Below, in pieces: positions 25,648-32,716 of a DNA stretch of 60,767 nucleotides. The stretch is taken from the NCBI GenBank assembly GCA_002328485.1, contig DCUF01000074.1:1-60767 (forward strand), written 5' to 3'. A model generated the notes under the pieces. It made no database searches, was not told the origin of the DNA, and saw only the letters and a program-made list of their open reading frames with translations. The position numbers and the translations under genes were made by a program. This stretch comes from Deltaproteobacteria bacterium UBA2221. Lineage in GTDB: Bacteria; Desulfobacterota; Syntrophorhabdia; Syntrophorhabdales; WCHB1-27. How positions within the stretch are numbered: the first letter of the stretch is position 1; every line of letters begins with the position of its first letter.

Positions 25648-25989
25648 ATGCCCATCTATGAGTATTACTGCGAATCATGCAAGAAGGTCTCTTCGTTCCT
25701 GCTTATGCGGGCGTCTGAGGAGATTCGACCCTATTGCAAGAACTGCAAGTCGCCAGAGGTTAGAAGAATTCTGTCACGGGTCGCGGTCATCAAAAGCGAG
25801 GAAAAGCGGATGGAGAGTCTCCTCGACCCCAGCAAGTTCTCCGACCTAGACGAAAATGATCCCAGGAGCGTAGAACGGATGATGAAGCGGATGGGACGGG
25901 AGTTGGGGGACGAGTTGGGCGAGGGGTTCGAAGAGGAGATGGAGGAGACCCTCTCATCCCCCGGTGCGGCTATCGAGGAAGATCTTTAG
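25648..25989 (+). CDS. FmdB-family zinc ribbon protein
   Basis: 113 residues. The N-terminal half is a zinc ribbon (PIYEYYCESCKKV ... YCKNCKSPEV) typical of FmdB regulatory-type proteins. The C-terminal half is acidic and helical (MKRMGRELGDELGEGFEEEMEE), a common extension in Desulfobacterota. Role unknown. ATG at 25648 has GGAGGG six bases upstream. The 3' end overlaps the convergent Sua5 gene by 20 bases. Confidence 0.88.
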   Translation: MPIYEYYCESCKKVSSFLLMRASEEIRPYCKNCKSPEVRRILSRVAVIKSEEKRMESLLDPSKFSDLDENDPRSVERMMKRMGRELGDELGEGFEEEMEETLSSPGAAIEEDL

Positions 25990-26581
25990 TCGAGCCCTTT
26001 CCTTGTCTCACTATCGTTATCTCGTCATCGACGAGGCTTATCACGGTAGAGGGCTCGCCCATAAGGACGCCGCCGTCGATAACCAGAGGCACATTTCCAC
26101 GAAAGCGTCTTTCGATATCCCTTGGATCGGACAGAACGTCTCCTTCCGGCGGCTTAGCGCTGGTATTGATGATCGGCCTCTCAACGAGCATGGTAATGCC
26201 GCCGGGCACGGGATGGTCCGGCATACGCACCCCCACCTCTTTCGTGCTGCTCATCATGAGCCTGGGCACGATCCTTTTGGCCTTTAGGATGAAGGTGTAG
26301 GCACCGGGCAGACTTCTCTTCAGTATATGAAAGGCAAGATCGGTGAGGACGGCATAGTTGCTGATATCTTTCAGATCGTTGAATATGATACTCAAGGGCC
26401 GCTTCTCGTCGAGCCCCCTGATATAGTAGAGTTTCTTGATGGCCTTTATGTTAAAGAGATCGCAGCCCAGACCGTAGTAGGTGTCCGTGGGGTACGCGAT
26501 GATATCGCCGTTCAAAATGCTCGCCCTGATCAATTCGGTGGCCCTCTTTTTCGGCCGCTCAGGGTCCCACTCGACTATCAT
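25970..26581 (-). CDS. L-threonylcarbamoyladenylate synthase (Sua5/YrdC)
   Basis: Makes threonylcarbamoyl-AMP for t6A37 of tRNA. 203 residues with the YrdC core: IAYPTDTYYGLGCDLFN, KRPLSIIF, LPGAYTFILKA, VGVRMPDHPV and INTSAKPPEG. The C-terminal Sua5 domain is absent. It overlaps the upstream methyltransferase gene by four bases and the convergent FmdB gene by 20. Confidence 0.94.
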   Translation of the reverse strand: MIVEWDPERPKKRATELIRASILNGDIIAYPTDTYYGLGCDLFNIKAIKKLYYIRGLDEKRPLSIIFNDLKDISNYAVLTDLAFHILKRSLPGAYTFILKAKRIVPRLMMSSTKEVGVRMPDHPVPGGITMLVERPIINTSAKPPEGDVLSDPRDIERRFRGNVPLVIDGGVLMGEPSTVISLVDDEITIVRQGKGSTKDLPR

Positions 26582-27147
26582 TGTTTTTTCCTCCCTATGT
26601 ATCTCGCTACCGCCCTTTCCTTGCCATCTATCGTGAATATGCCTTCTTCGTGAAAGAGAGGTTCCAGGCCGCCGAAGTAGCCCGGGAGCTCCTCATCGTC
26701 AAGGAGAAAGGCCGGGTTTCTTGGCCGGTCGATCTCATTCTGTCGCTTCAAGAAGGTCTCGTAGAAGAGGATGCCGCCGGGTTTCAGAAGGGAACTTAGC
26801 TCAGACATTATCTGCCGCTCAAGAAAATAGAAGATCAACACGCCATCGAAGCTGCCGGGTTTGAGGGGAAGACTCAGCGCGTCTGCCTGAACGGCTTCCA
26901 GATAAAGACCATTCCTCTCAAAAAGTCCACGAGCCAGCTTGAGTGCCTCCCAGGAAAGATCAAGTCCACATACCCGAAAGCCTCGACTCGCCAGGAACAG
27001 CAGATCACGACCCGTGCCTGTTGCAATGTCGATAAGGTTCCCCTTGGTCGGCAGGAGGTGCCAGAAATCCTGAACCAATTGATGGGGATCAACCGCGCCG
27101 GAGTAGAAGCCCTCTCTGTATCGTTTGTCCCAATCAGGTTTGTCCAA
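26578..27147 (-). CDS. class I SAM-dependent methyltransferase
   Basis: About 189 residues. The Rossmann motif I is NLIDIATGTGRDLLFLASRG, with CGLDLSWEALKLAR as motif II and ADALSLPLKPGSFDGVLIFYFLE following. The opening DKPDWDKRYREGFYSG is common in TehB-like or thiopurine-type small-molecule methyltransferases. Substrate is unknown. TTG at 27147 is chosen because GGAGG lies six bases before it inside the amidohydrolase end; an ATG at 27162 is the alternative. Confidence 0.85.
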   Translation of the reverse strand: MDKPDWDKRYREGFYSGAVDPHQLVQDFWHLLPTKGNLIDIATGTGRDLLFLASRGFRVCGLDLSWEALKLARGLFERNGLYLEAVQADALSLPLKPGSFDGVLIFYFLERQIMSELSSLLKPGGILFYETFLKRQNEIDRPRNPAFLLDDEELPGYFGGLEPLFHEEGIFTIDGKERAVARYIGRKKQ

Positions 27148-27967
27148 GCATTTCCTCCGCATTGCCGTAAAGGATCTTGGCTCGAACCTCTTCCTCCAGT
27201 CCCCTCATGGCGGGCAGATATCGACTGGCGGGCAGGAGCGGATAGTCGGAGCCGAAGAGCACCTTTTCCCGCAGGAACGAGCCCACGAAACCGTAAACCT
27301 CGTTGTTGTACAGGAAGGGAACCGCGGCTAGATCATAGCGAACATTGGCAAAAGCCTTCTTGAATTCAGGCATAAATTCATAAAAACAGAGACCACCGCC
27401 TAGATGGGAGAGTATGATCCCCAGTCGGGGATGGGCCTCAACAAACGCCGCCATCTCCGCGAAATCGATACGCGCCTTCCCACTGTACCAGTGTCCTACC
27501 TGTTCATTGATGTGCATCATGAGGATAAGATTCGCCTCCTCAAGGGGTGCTACAAGGCGATCGAGCCCTTTTCGTTGTTCCACAGAAAACCCTTCGCTGT
27601 AAAAAGCCACTTCACCCAGCCCTCGTGCCCCTTTCTCGATGCATCGCTCTATCTCTCCAACGCCTCTTTTTTCATCCCACAGATCCGACATGACGAAGGG
27701 CACGATCCGATCATCTCCTTTCGAGAGGTCGAGGAGATAATCATTGGACAAGGCCAACAACCCAGGATCGTGAAAAGGGAATCCTACAACAATAGCCTTG
27801 CTGATGCCCTCCTTGTTCAGGTAGGTACGAAGACCGTCGCCGTCAGCCATCCGTGACGAGGGCTGTCCGTAGAGGAGGCCAAAACCCCGGTCATTTTCAG
27901 CGATACGGGACCGGTTTTTGATAACCTCCTCCGGGAACACGTGCGTATGGGCATCGATCAAGGGCAT
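27134..27967 (-). CDS. amidohydrolase-family (TIM-barrel) metal hydrolase
   Basis: 277 residues with the amidohydrolase-2 pattern: IDAHTHVFPEE (HxH metal ligands), LMMHINEQ, IILSHLGGG and the late aspartate in VLFGSDYPLLPA. Relatives include decarboxylases and lactonases of aromatic metabolism, but the substrate cannot be read here. It overlaps the methyltransferase gene, so the two are probably cotranscribed. Confidence 0.88.
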   Translation of the reverse strand: MPLIDAHTHVFPEEVIKNRSRIAENDRGFGLLYGQPSSRMADGDGLRTYLNKEGISKAIVVGFPFHDPGLLALSNDYLLDLSKGDDRIVPFVMSDLWDEKRGVGEIERCIEKGARGLGEVAFYSEGFSVEQRKGLDRLVAPLEEANLILMMHINEQVGHWYSGKARIDFAEMAAFVEAHPRLGIILSHLGGGLCFYEFMPEFKKAFANVRYDLAAVPFLYNNEVYGFVGSFLREKVLFGSDYPLLPASRYLPAMRGLEEEVRAKILYGNAEEMLGQT

Positions 27968-28040
27968 AAGTATATCATTATACGCTTGGTCTTCTCCTTA
28001 AGAATAGATTTTTCATAGCCCAAGTGTTATAAGGTTCACC

Positions 28041-28682
28041 ATGATGATCAAAATCGTCTTTTTTGATTGTGACGGAACGCTGACACCGATCAGAAGCAGT
28101 TGGGAATATCTCCACCGGAGGCTCGATCTGTGGGATGCGAATGCCGACGAGTTCCAGCGTCTGTTTCGTGAAGGAAAGATAGACTATTATGAGTTTTGCC
28201 GAAGGGACGCAGCCCTGTGGAAGGGGTTGCCTCTCGGCGAAGTGCTTGATATTATAGGCGAGATACCCTATCATCAGGGCACAAGGGAGGTTCTGGATCT
28301 CCTCAACCAGCAGGGTACGAAGACCGTGATCCTTTCAACGGGGCTGTCATTTTTGGTGGAGCGGGTGCAGAAGGAGCTGGGTATCCATCACTCGATCTCG
28401 AACCATCTTCTCGTGAAAGAGGGGCTGCTTACGGGTGAGATCAGGATCGATATTGAGCATGACAACAAGGGCTTTTGGGTGGACAGGATTCTTGAGGATT
28501 TGCGCATCGCTCCAGAGGAGGCGGCAGCGGTAGGCGACGGGGAGGGAGACAGAGGTATGTTCGAGGCGGTGGGCTTGCGCATCGGTTACCACCCTCAGGC
28601 CCAGATTCTGCCGCTCCTCGACCACGCCATCTCCGATGGTTCCTTTGAGAGGGTAGGGGCTATACTACGGGAGCACTGTTAA
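28041..28682 (+). CDS. HAD-superfamily phosphatase (SerB-like)
   Basis: 213 residues. HAD motif I is FFDCDGTLT, motif II the threonine/serine in TVILSTGLSFL, motif III lysine around HDNKGFWVDRIL, and motif IV AVGDGEGDRGMFEAVGLRIGY. The arrangement is closest to phosphoserine phosphatase-like HAD IB enzymes. Its stop codon overlaps the presumed start region of the lipoprotein gene that follows. Confidence 0.88.
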   Translation: MMIKIVFFDCDGTLTPIRSSWEYLHRRLDLWDANADEFQRLFREGKIDYYEFCRRDAALWKGLPLGEVLDIIGEIPYHQGTREVLDLLNQQGTKTVILSTGLSFLVERVQKELGIHHSISNHLLVKEGLLTGEIRIDIEHDNKGFWVDRILEDLRIAPEEAAAVGDGEGDRGMFEAVGLRIGYHPQAQILPLLDHAISDGSFERVGAILREHC

Positions 28683-29122
28683 AAATAACAATCTTTTTTC
28701 TGGCCATCGCCATTCTTTTCGCCGGCTGTGCAAAGAAGGTCTCGATTTACGAGCCTGACAGCCCGGTTCGGGAAGATATCATTCAAAACGCAATGAACCA
28801 TCTGGGGAAACCGTATCGCACTGGAGCGAAGGGTCCTGATTCCTTTGACTGCAGCGGTTTTGTCCACTATGTCTATAGGCAGGCGAGTTTCAAAGTCCCA
28901 GTTACCGCCGAGCAACTGGACAAGGCAGGCTATGAGATTGACGGGGAGGACGTTCTGCCGGGAGATTTGATCCTCTTTAGAATCAAAAGCGCCTATCATG
29001 TGGGTATCATGCTCAACAAAAAAGAGTTCATTCATTCCTCCCGCTCCAAAGGGGTCTCTATCGACAGCGCCGAGCAACCCTATTGGAAAAGGGGTCTGCT
29101 CGGATTCCGGCGGATATTGTAG
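28676..29122 (+). CDS. NlpC/P60 lipoprotein, no canonical start codon
   Basis: Peptidoglycan endopeptidase-type protein of about 148 residues. Read from CTG 28676, it starts with a lipoprotein signal (KITIFFLAIAILFAGC, lipid cysteine C18). It then has the NlpC/P60 triad C59 (DSFDCSGF), H108 (AYHVGIM) and H120 (EFIHSS). The first ATG in frame is at 28793, inside the catalytic domain region and without a ribosome site, so it cannot be the true start. No ATG, GTG or TTG occurs between the upstream in-frame stop (28646) and the signal peptide. CTG overlapping the HAD stop, helped by coupling, is my best call; TTA or ATA are alternatives. Confidence 0.75.
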   Translation: MLKITIFFLAIAILFAGCAKKVSIYEPDSPVREDIIQNAMNHLGKPYRTGAKGPDSFDCSGFVHYVYRQASFKVPVTAEQLDKAGYEIDGEDVLPGDLILFRIKSAYHVGIMLNKKEFIHSSRSKGVSIDSAEQPYWKRGLLGFRRIL

Positions 29123-29639
29123 ACCCGCTGCTCCTTATCTTTCGCGGTGATGAAAAGGGGCTGAAATTCCTGGCCCATCTTCTACGGTTTCAGGTTTGAA
29201 GTGAGTACTATCTGGAAGGATACCGGAACGGAACCGATCCTATCATAACATTTTTGATGACCCGTGGTCTGTTAAGGATAAGAGATCCCCTTCGCCGGAA
29301 CAGACCTTGAGCGCTTGGTTGTAACGTTCCTTTCTTGTTTAAGCTTTGTAGGGAGATAATCATCTTTTTCGGTTGCCATGCCCCGGTTCAGGGCCAAGAC
29401 ACGGTTACCTTGCCGTATTCGGTCTTTGTTGCTGCCGCCTCTGCAGATGAATGCCCCGGTCTTCTTTTGTGAGGAGTACCCAAATATGCTGCTAGCAAAG
29501 AAGGCGCGGCGCGTGTCGAGAGGGTGTGAGGCATAAGAGGCCGGTGTTCATGACGGGGTGTCATCCTAGAAGGTAATGAGTTAGTCGAATTCTATGCCCC
29601 GGCGGTGGAGCGATTTGGAGCACCGACTGAGGGAACAGC
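29123..29639. other. intergenic region between NlpC gene and hgcB
   Basis: 517 bases at the convergent junction of two transcripts. No frame is convincing and no clear terminator with a T-tract is seen. A weak CGGTG/CACCG stem lies near 29605-29630. Confidence 0.4.
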
Positions 29640-29942
29640 CTACTGGCAGGAAGGGGGCTTATCATCGTCAACCACGCAGCATGCCTTCTTCCTGCCCAGC
29701 ATCTTGTTGATCATGCCCGATGCACAGCCCACCCCCGCTCTCACAGAGAGGGCGCCGCTTGGGCAGTTACGCCGACAGGCGCCGCACTCTATACATGCGT
29801 CCCGGGAAACGACCTCGATCTTCCCGTTTAGAGGCCGAAATACCGCACGAGGGCAGACAGCAAGGCACATCCTGCAGCCCGTACATTTCGAGGTATCGAA
29901 TGAGAGGGTGACGACATTGCCAAGATAAAGCAAAGGGCGCAT
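29640..29942 (-). CDS. hgcB: HgcB, 2[4Fe-4S] ferredoxin of mercury methylation
   Basis: 100-residue ferredoxin that supplies electrons to the HgcA corrinoid in making methylmercury. Two cluster motifs are complete: C20-C23-C26-C30 and C50-C53-C56-C60. The HgcB-specific cysteine is C73 in RAGVGCASGMINKMLG. A C-terminal vicinal pair C88-C89 follows (KKACCV), with one more cysteine at C99. These are the features that separate HgcB from ordinary ferredoxins. The ATG lies seven bases after the hgcA stop, with AGAAGG between. Confidence 0.95.
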   Translation of the reverse strand: MRPLLYLGNVVTLSFDTSKCTGCRMCLAVCPRAVFRPLNGKIEVVSRDACIECGACRRNCPSGALSVRAGVGCASGMINKMLGRKKACCVVDDDKPPSCQ

Positions 29943-29949
29943 AAGCCTT

Positions 29950-31014
29950 CTACCCTCCCATGGCTGCCGCAGCGATCCACAAGACCAAACCGAGACCCAT
30001 TCCTCCGATCGCCAGGGGGAGGGCCAAACGCATCTCCTTTTGGACGCCCGAGAGGGACGTGAAGGTCGAACAGCCGGTGAAGTTCATGGCCAAAAATGCG
30101 GCAATGGCAGGTATTGAGACGAGTTGGGCCAGACCCCCCACCATGATGGCAGCATGAGAGGGAATGCCGAAGCCATTGAAAAGCAGCACACAAAGGGCCA
30201 ACAGAAGACCCATACAGAACCCCTTCGTCGAAAAGGCCCTGCCCGGCAGCCAGGGCAGCAGAATAGGGGTGAGGGCTCCTCCTGCAAGGATCGAAACGCC
30301 CAGAGCAAGGACTGCAGGGAGGGTAAGATCCGTAGCCTTCGACGGGGAGAAACCGGAGATGAAGAATGCAACAAGGTAGAGTACTGCTGCTACGAAAAGA
30401 GTCCACTTCACGGCGGCCACTATCTCGATGGGCACCAGGGCCAGTCTTTCGGCAAAGGGGAACTCCTTTACGCGCATTTCACCGGTAGCTTTCAGGCCAC
30501 CTTTCAGAAAGGCGGTCAGATCGTCGGCGCGAATGGGGCCGTAGATCACCTGGAAACCGGTGCGTTGTCTCACTTCATGAGCCGATACGCCGGGCGCCCC
30601 GAGCTGCGGTACGATAAGCCGACGATGGGTTACGACATTCGGGAGCCTGCTCGACTCGATCCGTTCCACCAGCTCATCGGTTCCGAAGGTACCCTTTCCT
30701 GCGGCGCACCACACGTTGATGCCCTGTGTGTCCAGGACAAGAATCCAGCCATCGACGCCCGCGAGAGCTCTTCGGAGGAGGTCGAAGGTCATTTTGTAGT
30801 TTGCCGTAACAAAAACGGGGGATTCCGGACGAGCGCCCCCAATCGCGTAGAGGCCGGGATCAACGGTGTAAGACAGCCGGCCGATTCCCCATCGCACCTT
30901 GCAGGCGCCAAGGCGATCCGAGAGGGAAAAGATCGTTGATGCTTTCGGGACGGTGCCCACAGGGGTCTCAATCGAGCCCCTGACGAAGGTCTGATCGAGG
31001 CGCGGCGGGCTCAC
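29950..31014 (-). CDS. hgcA: HgcA, corrinoid methyltransferase for mercury methylation
   Basis: 354 residues. The N-terminal corrinoid-binding domain (CdhD-like) carries the signature N100-V-W-C-A-A-G-K107, whose C103 is the expected lower axial cobalt ligand and which is diagnostic for HgcA. Residues about 180-354 form five hydrophobic helices (EIVAAVKWTLFVAAVLYLV; LPAVLALGVSILAG; GLLLALCVLLF; AAIMVGGLAQLVSIPAIAAFLA; LPLAIGGMGLGLVLWIAAAAM). The family transfers a methyl group from the corrinoid to Hg(II). The start is GTG at 31014, the only start codon after an upstream in-frame TGA; no strong Shine-Dalgarno is close. hgcB follows directly. Confidence 0.96.
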   Translation of the reverse strand: MSPPRLDQTFVRGSIETPVGTVPKASTIFSLSDRLGACKVRWGIGRLSYTVDPGLYAIGGARPESPVFVTANYKMTFDLLRRALAGVDGWILVLDTQGINVWCAAGKGTFGTDELVERIESSRLPNVVTHRRLIVPQLGAPGVSAHEVRQRTGFQVIYGPIRADDLTAFLKGGLKATGEMRVKEFPFAERLALVPIEIVAAVKWTLFVAAVLYLVAFFISGFSPSKATDLTLPAVLALGVSILAGGALTPILLPWLPGRAFSTKGFCMGLLLALCVLLFNGFGIPSHAAIMVGGLAQLVSIPAIAAFLAMNFTGCSTFTSLSGVQKEMRLALPLAIGGMGLGLVLWIAAAAMGG

Positions 31015-31090
31015 CTGAGCCGTTGGTTTCGGACCTCAGCAGGATTGCGAGGGCGATGTCTTCAGATCGCGCAGGGTTTCCATGTCCTTC

Positions 31091-31119
31091 ATGATAGAGG
31101 CTTTCGGCGTTGATGTCAA
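31091..31119 (-). promoter_or_regulatory. putative sigma70 promoter of hgcAB
   Basis: On the minus strand a perfect TTGACA (31119-31114) and TATCAT (31096-31091) are separated by 17 bases. Transcription would start near 31084, giving a leader of about 70 bases before the hgcA GTG. Confidence 0.65.
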
Positions 31120-31121
31120 TG

Positions 31122-31170
31122 GGTCAAATATAAATGAATACAGATAACGAATGCTGCTCTTATATTGACC
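31122..31170. promoter_or_regulatory. inverted repeat in the hgcA-arsR intergenic region
   Basis: GGTCAAATATAA (31122-31133) and TTATATTGACC (31160-31170) form an imperfect inverted repeat, one extra A apart, with 26 bases between. It abuts the hgcA -35 box. Next to it, 31160-31215 is AT-rich with five TTGA units. It is a candidate operator for the adjacent ArsR protein on both promoters. Confidence 0.5.
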
Positions 31171-31225
31171 TTGACTACGATATGAGTTATTGATATTGAT
31201 AGAACTTGATATATTTGGAGGCCCA

Positions 31226-31588
31226 ATGGACGAATTGCTACCTATATTCAAGGCCTTGTCGGATGCGACGCGGTTAAGAATAGTGAAGCTCCTGGAAAGG
31301 GGCGAACTCTGCGTATGTCACCTCGTGGCAGCGGTCGACATGTCCCAGCCCAAGATCTCGTTCCACCTCAAGGTACTCAAGGAGGCTGGGCTGGTAAAGG
31401 ACAGGCGGGAGGGCAAATGGATGCATTACCGTCTCAACGAGTCGGACCTGTTCAAGCGGCTCCTCTTTTTGTCCGTGGCCGAAAAAATCCGAGAGGAAGA
31501 GGTCGCTGCCGATCACGGAAGGCTCGATGCATTCAAGGCGTTAAGATCGAATACGGACACAGCGGTGGGTTGCTGTGCGGGGGTATGA
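31226..31588 (+). CDS. arsR: ArsR-family metalloregulator
   Basis: 120-residue winged-helix repressor: FKALSDATRLRIVKLLERGELCVCHLVAAVDMSQPKISFHLKVLKEAGLVKDRREGKWMHYRL. The metal site motif ELCVCHL (C29, C31) matches the alpha-3 ELCVCDL motif of arsenite sensors, and a terminal C116-C117 pair may add a ligand. ATG at 31226 has GGAGG upstream; TTG at 31190 is not needed. It diverges from hgcAB, and its stop overlaps the acr3 relic start, so ancestrally it headed an ars operon. Confidence 0.92.
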   Translation: MDELLPIFKALSDATRLRIVKLLERGELCVCHLVAAVDMSQPKISFHLKVLKEAGLVKDRREGKWMHYRLNESDLFKRLLFLSVAEKIREEEVAADHGRLDAFKALRSNTDTAVGCCAGV

Positions 31589-31689
31589 TGATGAATGACC
31601 CAACCAATCGACTTTCGTTCCTCGACCGCTTTCTGACCCTCTGGATACTTCCCGCCCTGTTCATTCGAGTAGGTTGCGGAGCCGCGTAA
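31585..31689 (+). pseudogene. relic of an Acr3-type arsenite exporter gene
   Basis: Three ATGs overlap the arsR stop (TGA at 31586-31588), the usual arsR-acr3 junction. The 34-codon frame begins NDPTNRLSFLDRFLTLWI, which matches how Acr3 exporters open (xLSFLDRYLTLWI). The similarity ends abruptly after about 21 residues; ten unrelated codons and a stop follow, then the next gene. A full Acr3 has about 350 residues and ten helices. This looks like an internal deletion that left only the 5' end. Confidence 0.65.
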
Positions 31690-31700
31690 CCGGGGGGGTA

Positions 31701-32156
31701 ATGCAAAGTCGGAAAGAGCGGGCGGTTGGGAAGTTTCTTGAAGGGTATAACTGCGCACAATCGGTCGTTGTTGCCTTCTGTGAGGATCTGGGTATCGAAG
31801 AGGATTTGGCTCTGAAGATTGCGTGCGGGTTCGGCGGCGGGATGGGCGGCCAGGGGGAGGTTTGCGGTGCCCTCAGTGGTGCGATCATGGTGATCGGCGC
31901 CAAATACGGCAGGGGCAATGGGGACGACAAGGCGAAGAAAGGGATCACCTACGGGAAAACAAGGGAGTTGATGGAACGTTTTTCCGCAAAGCACGGCACC
32001 TATATCTGTCGGCAGCTACTGGGCGGATGCGATCTTACGACGGGGCAGGGGCAGGGGCTTTTCAAAGAACAGGATCTGCTGATAAAGACGTGCAGGGCCT
32101 GTGTTGAGGATGCTGTCGGTATTCTCGAAGAGATTCTTCAGGATCCAGGCCAATAA
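31701..32156 (+). CDS. C_GCAxxG_C_C family redox-type protein
   Basis: 151 residues. Conserved cysteine layout: YNCAQSVV (C18), FC (C27), ACGFGGGMGGQGEVCGALSGAIMVIG (C42, C55), then TYICRQLLGGCDL and KTCRACVEDAV. This pattern defines the C_GCAxxG_C_C family, thought to be redox-active or metal-binding and frequent in anaerobes; biochemical function is unknown. ATG 31701 follows a G-rich ribosome site. It occupies the place expected for the rest of acr3 behind arsR, so it may be under ArsR control. Confidence 0.85.
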   Translation: MQSRKERAVGKFLEGYNCAQSVVVAFCEDLGIEEDLALKIACGFGGGMGGQGEVCGALSGAIMVIGAKYGRGNGDDKAKKGITYGKTRELMERFSAKHGTYICRQLLGGCDLTTGQGQGLFKEQDLLIKTCRACVEDAVGILEEILQDPGQ

Positions 32157-32716
32157 AAGCTTGAATGGCAAAGCGAGTCCCTGGCCTGATGACCCAGCGG
32201 GCGAGCGGCGAACCGGTTTTGCGAGACGGTTCGGACCATTGTGAGGAAGAGATCGCCCTCCGCTACCTATTTCAGAAGAAATCAGCAATAGACCGTTTCC
32301 CAAAATAAAATGTCCTTTCGAGTCTGCTCCGTCTGACGTGGCATTCCCTTCCGTGCGCTCGGTACTTCCGCCTCCTGCCCCCACTCACGGTTCTTCCCAC
32401 TTGACTCGGGTACCACCCGTGAAGATGACTTTAACCTCCGCAGATTCGTTGGGAGACAGGGGTGCCCGGCAAAGACAAGCGCTCGGACACCCTGGTCATG
32501 CTACCACAACAATAGGCGGGGTACCCACGTCGACAGTGGGTCGCCCCGCTCCTTCCACCGTAAGAGGGGGCACCCAAGAGGCTCTCGCAAGGCGCACTAC
32601 AGGGAACACCGAGTCAGAGCACAAGGGGGAATCAATTTTGAGAAATGGTCTAAAGGGGCGGGAAAAAGATGGGGGCGGTACGAAGAACGCCGCCCCCTGC
32701 TTATTATAGAGCTGTC
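32157..32716. other. intergenic region with hairpins
   Basis: 560 bases between the convergent C_GCAxxG gene and TRAP operon. A 123-codon plus-strand frame (32338-32709) has no ribosome site and a proline/threonine-rich random look. A long imperfect hairpin, GCGGGG/CCCCGC enclosing CCCAC/GTGGG, lies at 32516-32549. The TRAP terminator occupies the right end. Confidence 0.45.
32663..32697 (-). terminator. intrinsic terminator of the TRAP operon
   Basis: On the minus strand GGGGGCGG and CCGCCCCC pair around an 11-base loop and are followed by ATCTTTTT, about 20 bases after the dctM stop codon. Confidence 0.85.

Noticed and set aside
28646..28700. Programmed -1 frameshift joining the HAD gene to the NlpC lipoprotein
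   Set aside because: The frames are offset by -1, but the codons before the HAD stop (CAC TGT TAA) offer no slippery heptamer, and a lipoprotein signal would not work internally.
31036..31251. 71-codon minus-strand frame in the hgcA-arsR gap
   Set aside because: It runs through both promoters and the inverted repeat and across the arsR start; its serine/asparagine-rich translation looks random.
32338..32709. 123-codon plus-strand frame before the TRAP operon
   Set aside because: No ribosome site, low-complexity translation, and it covers the terminator hairpin of the TRAP operon.
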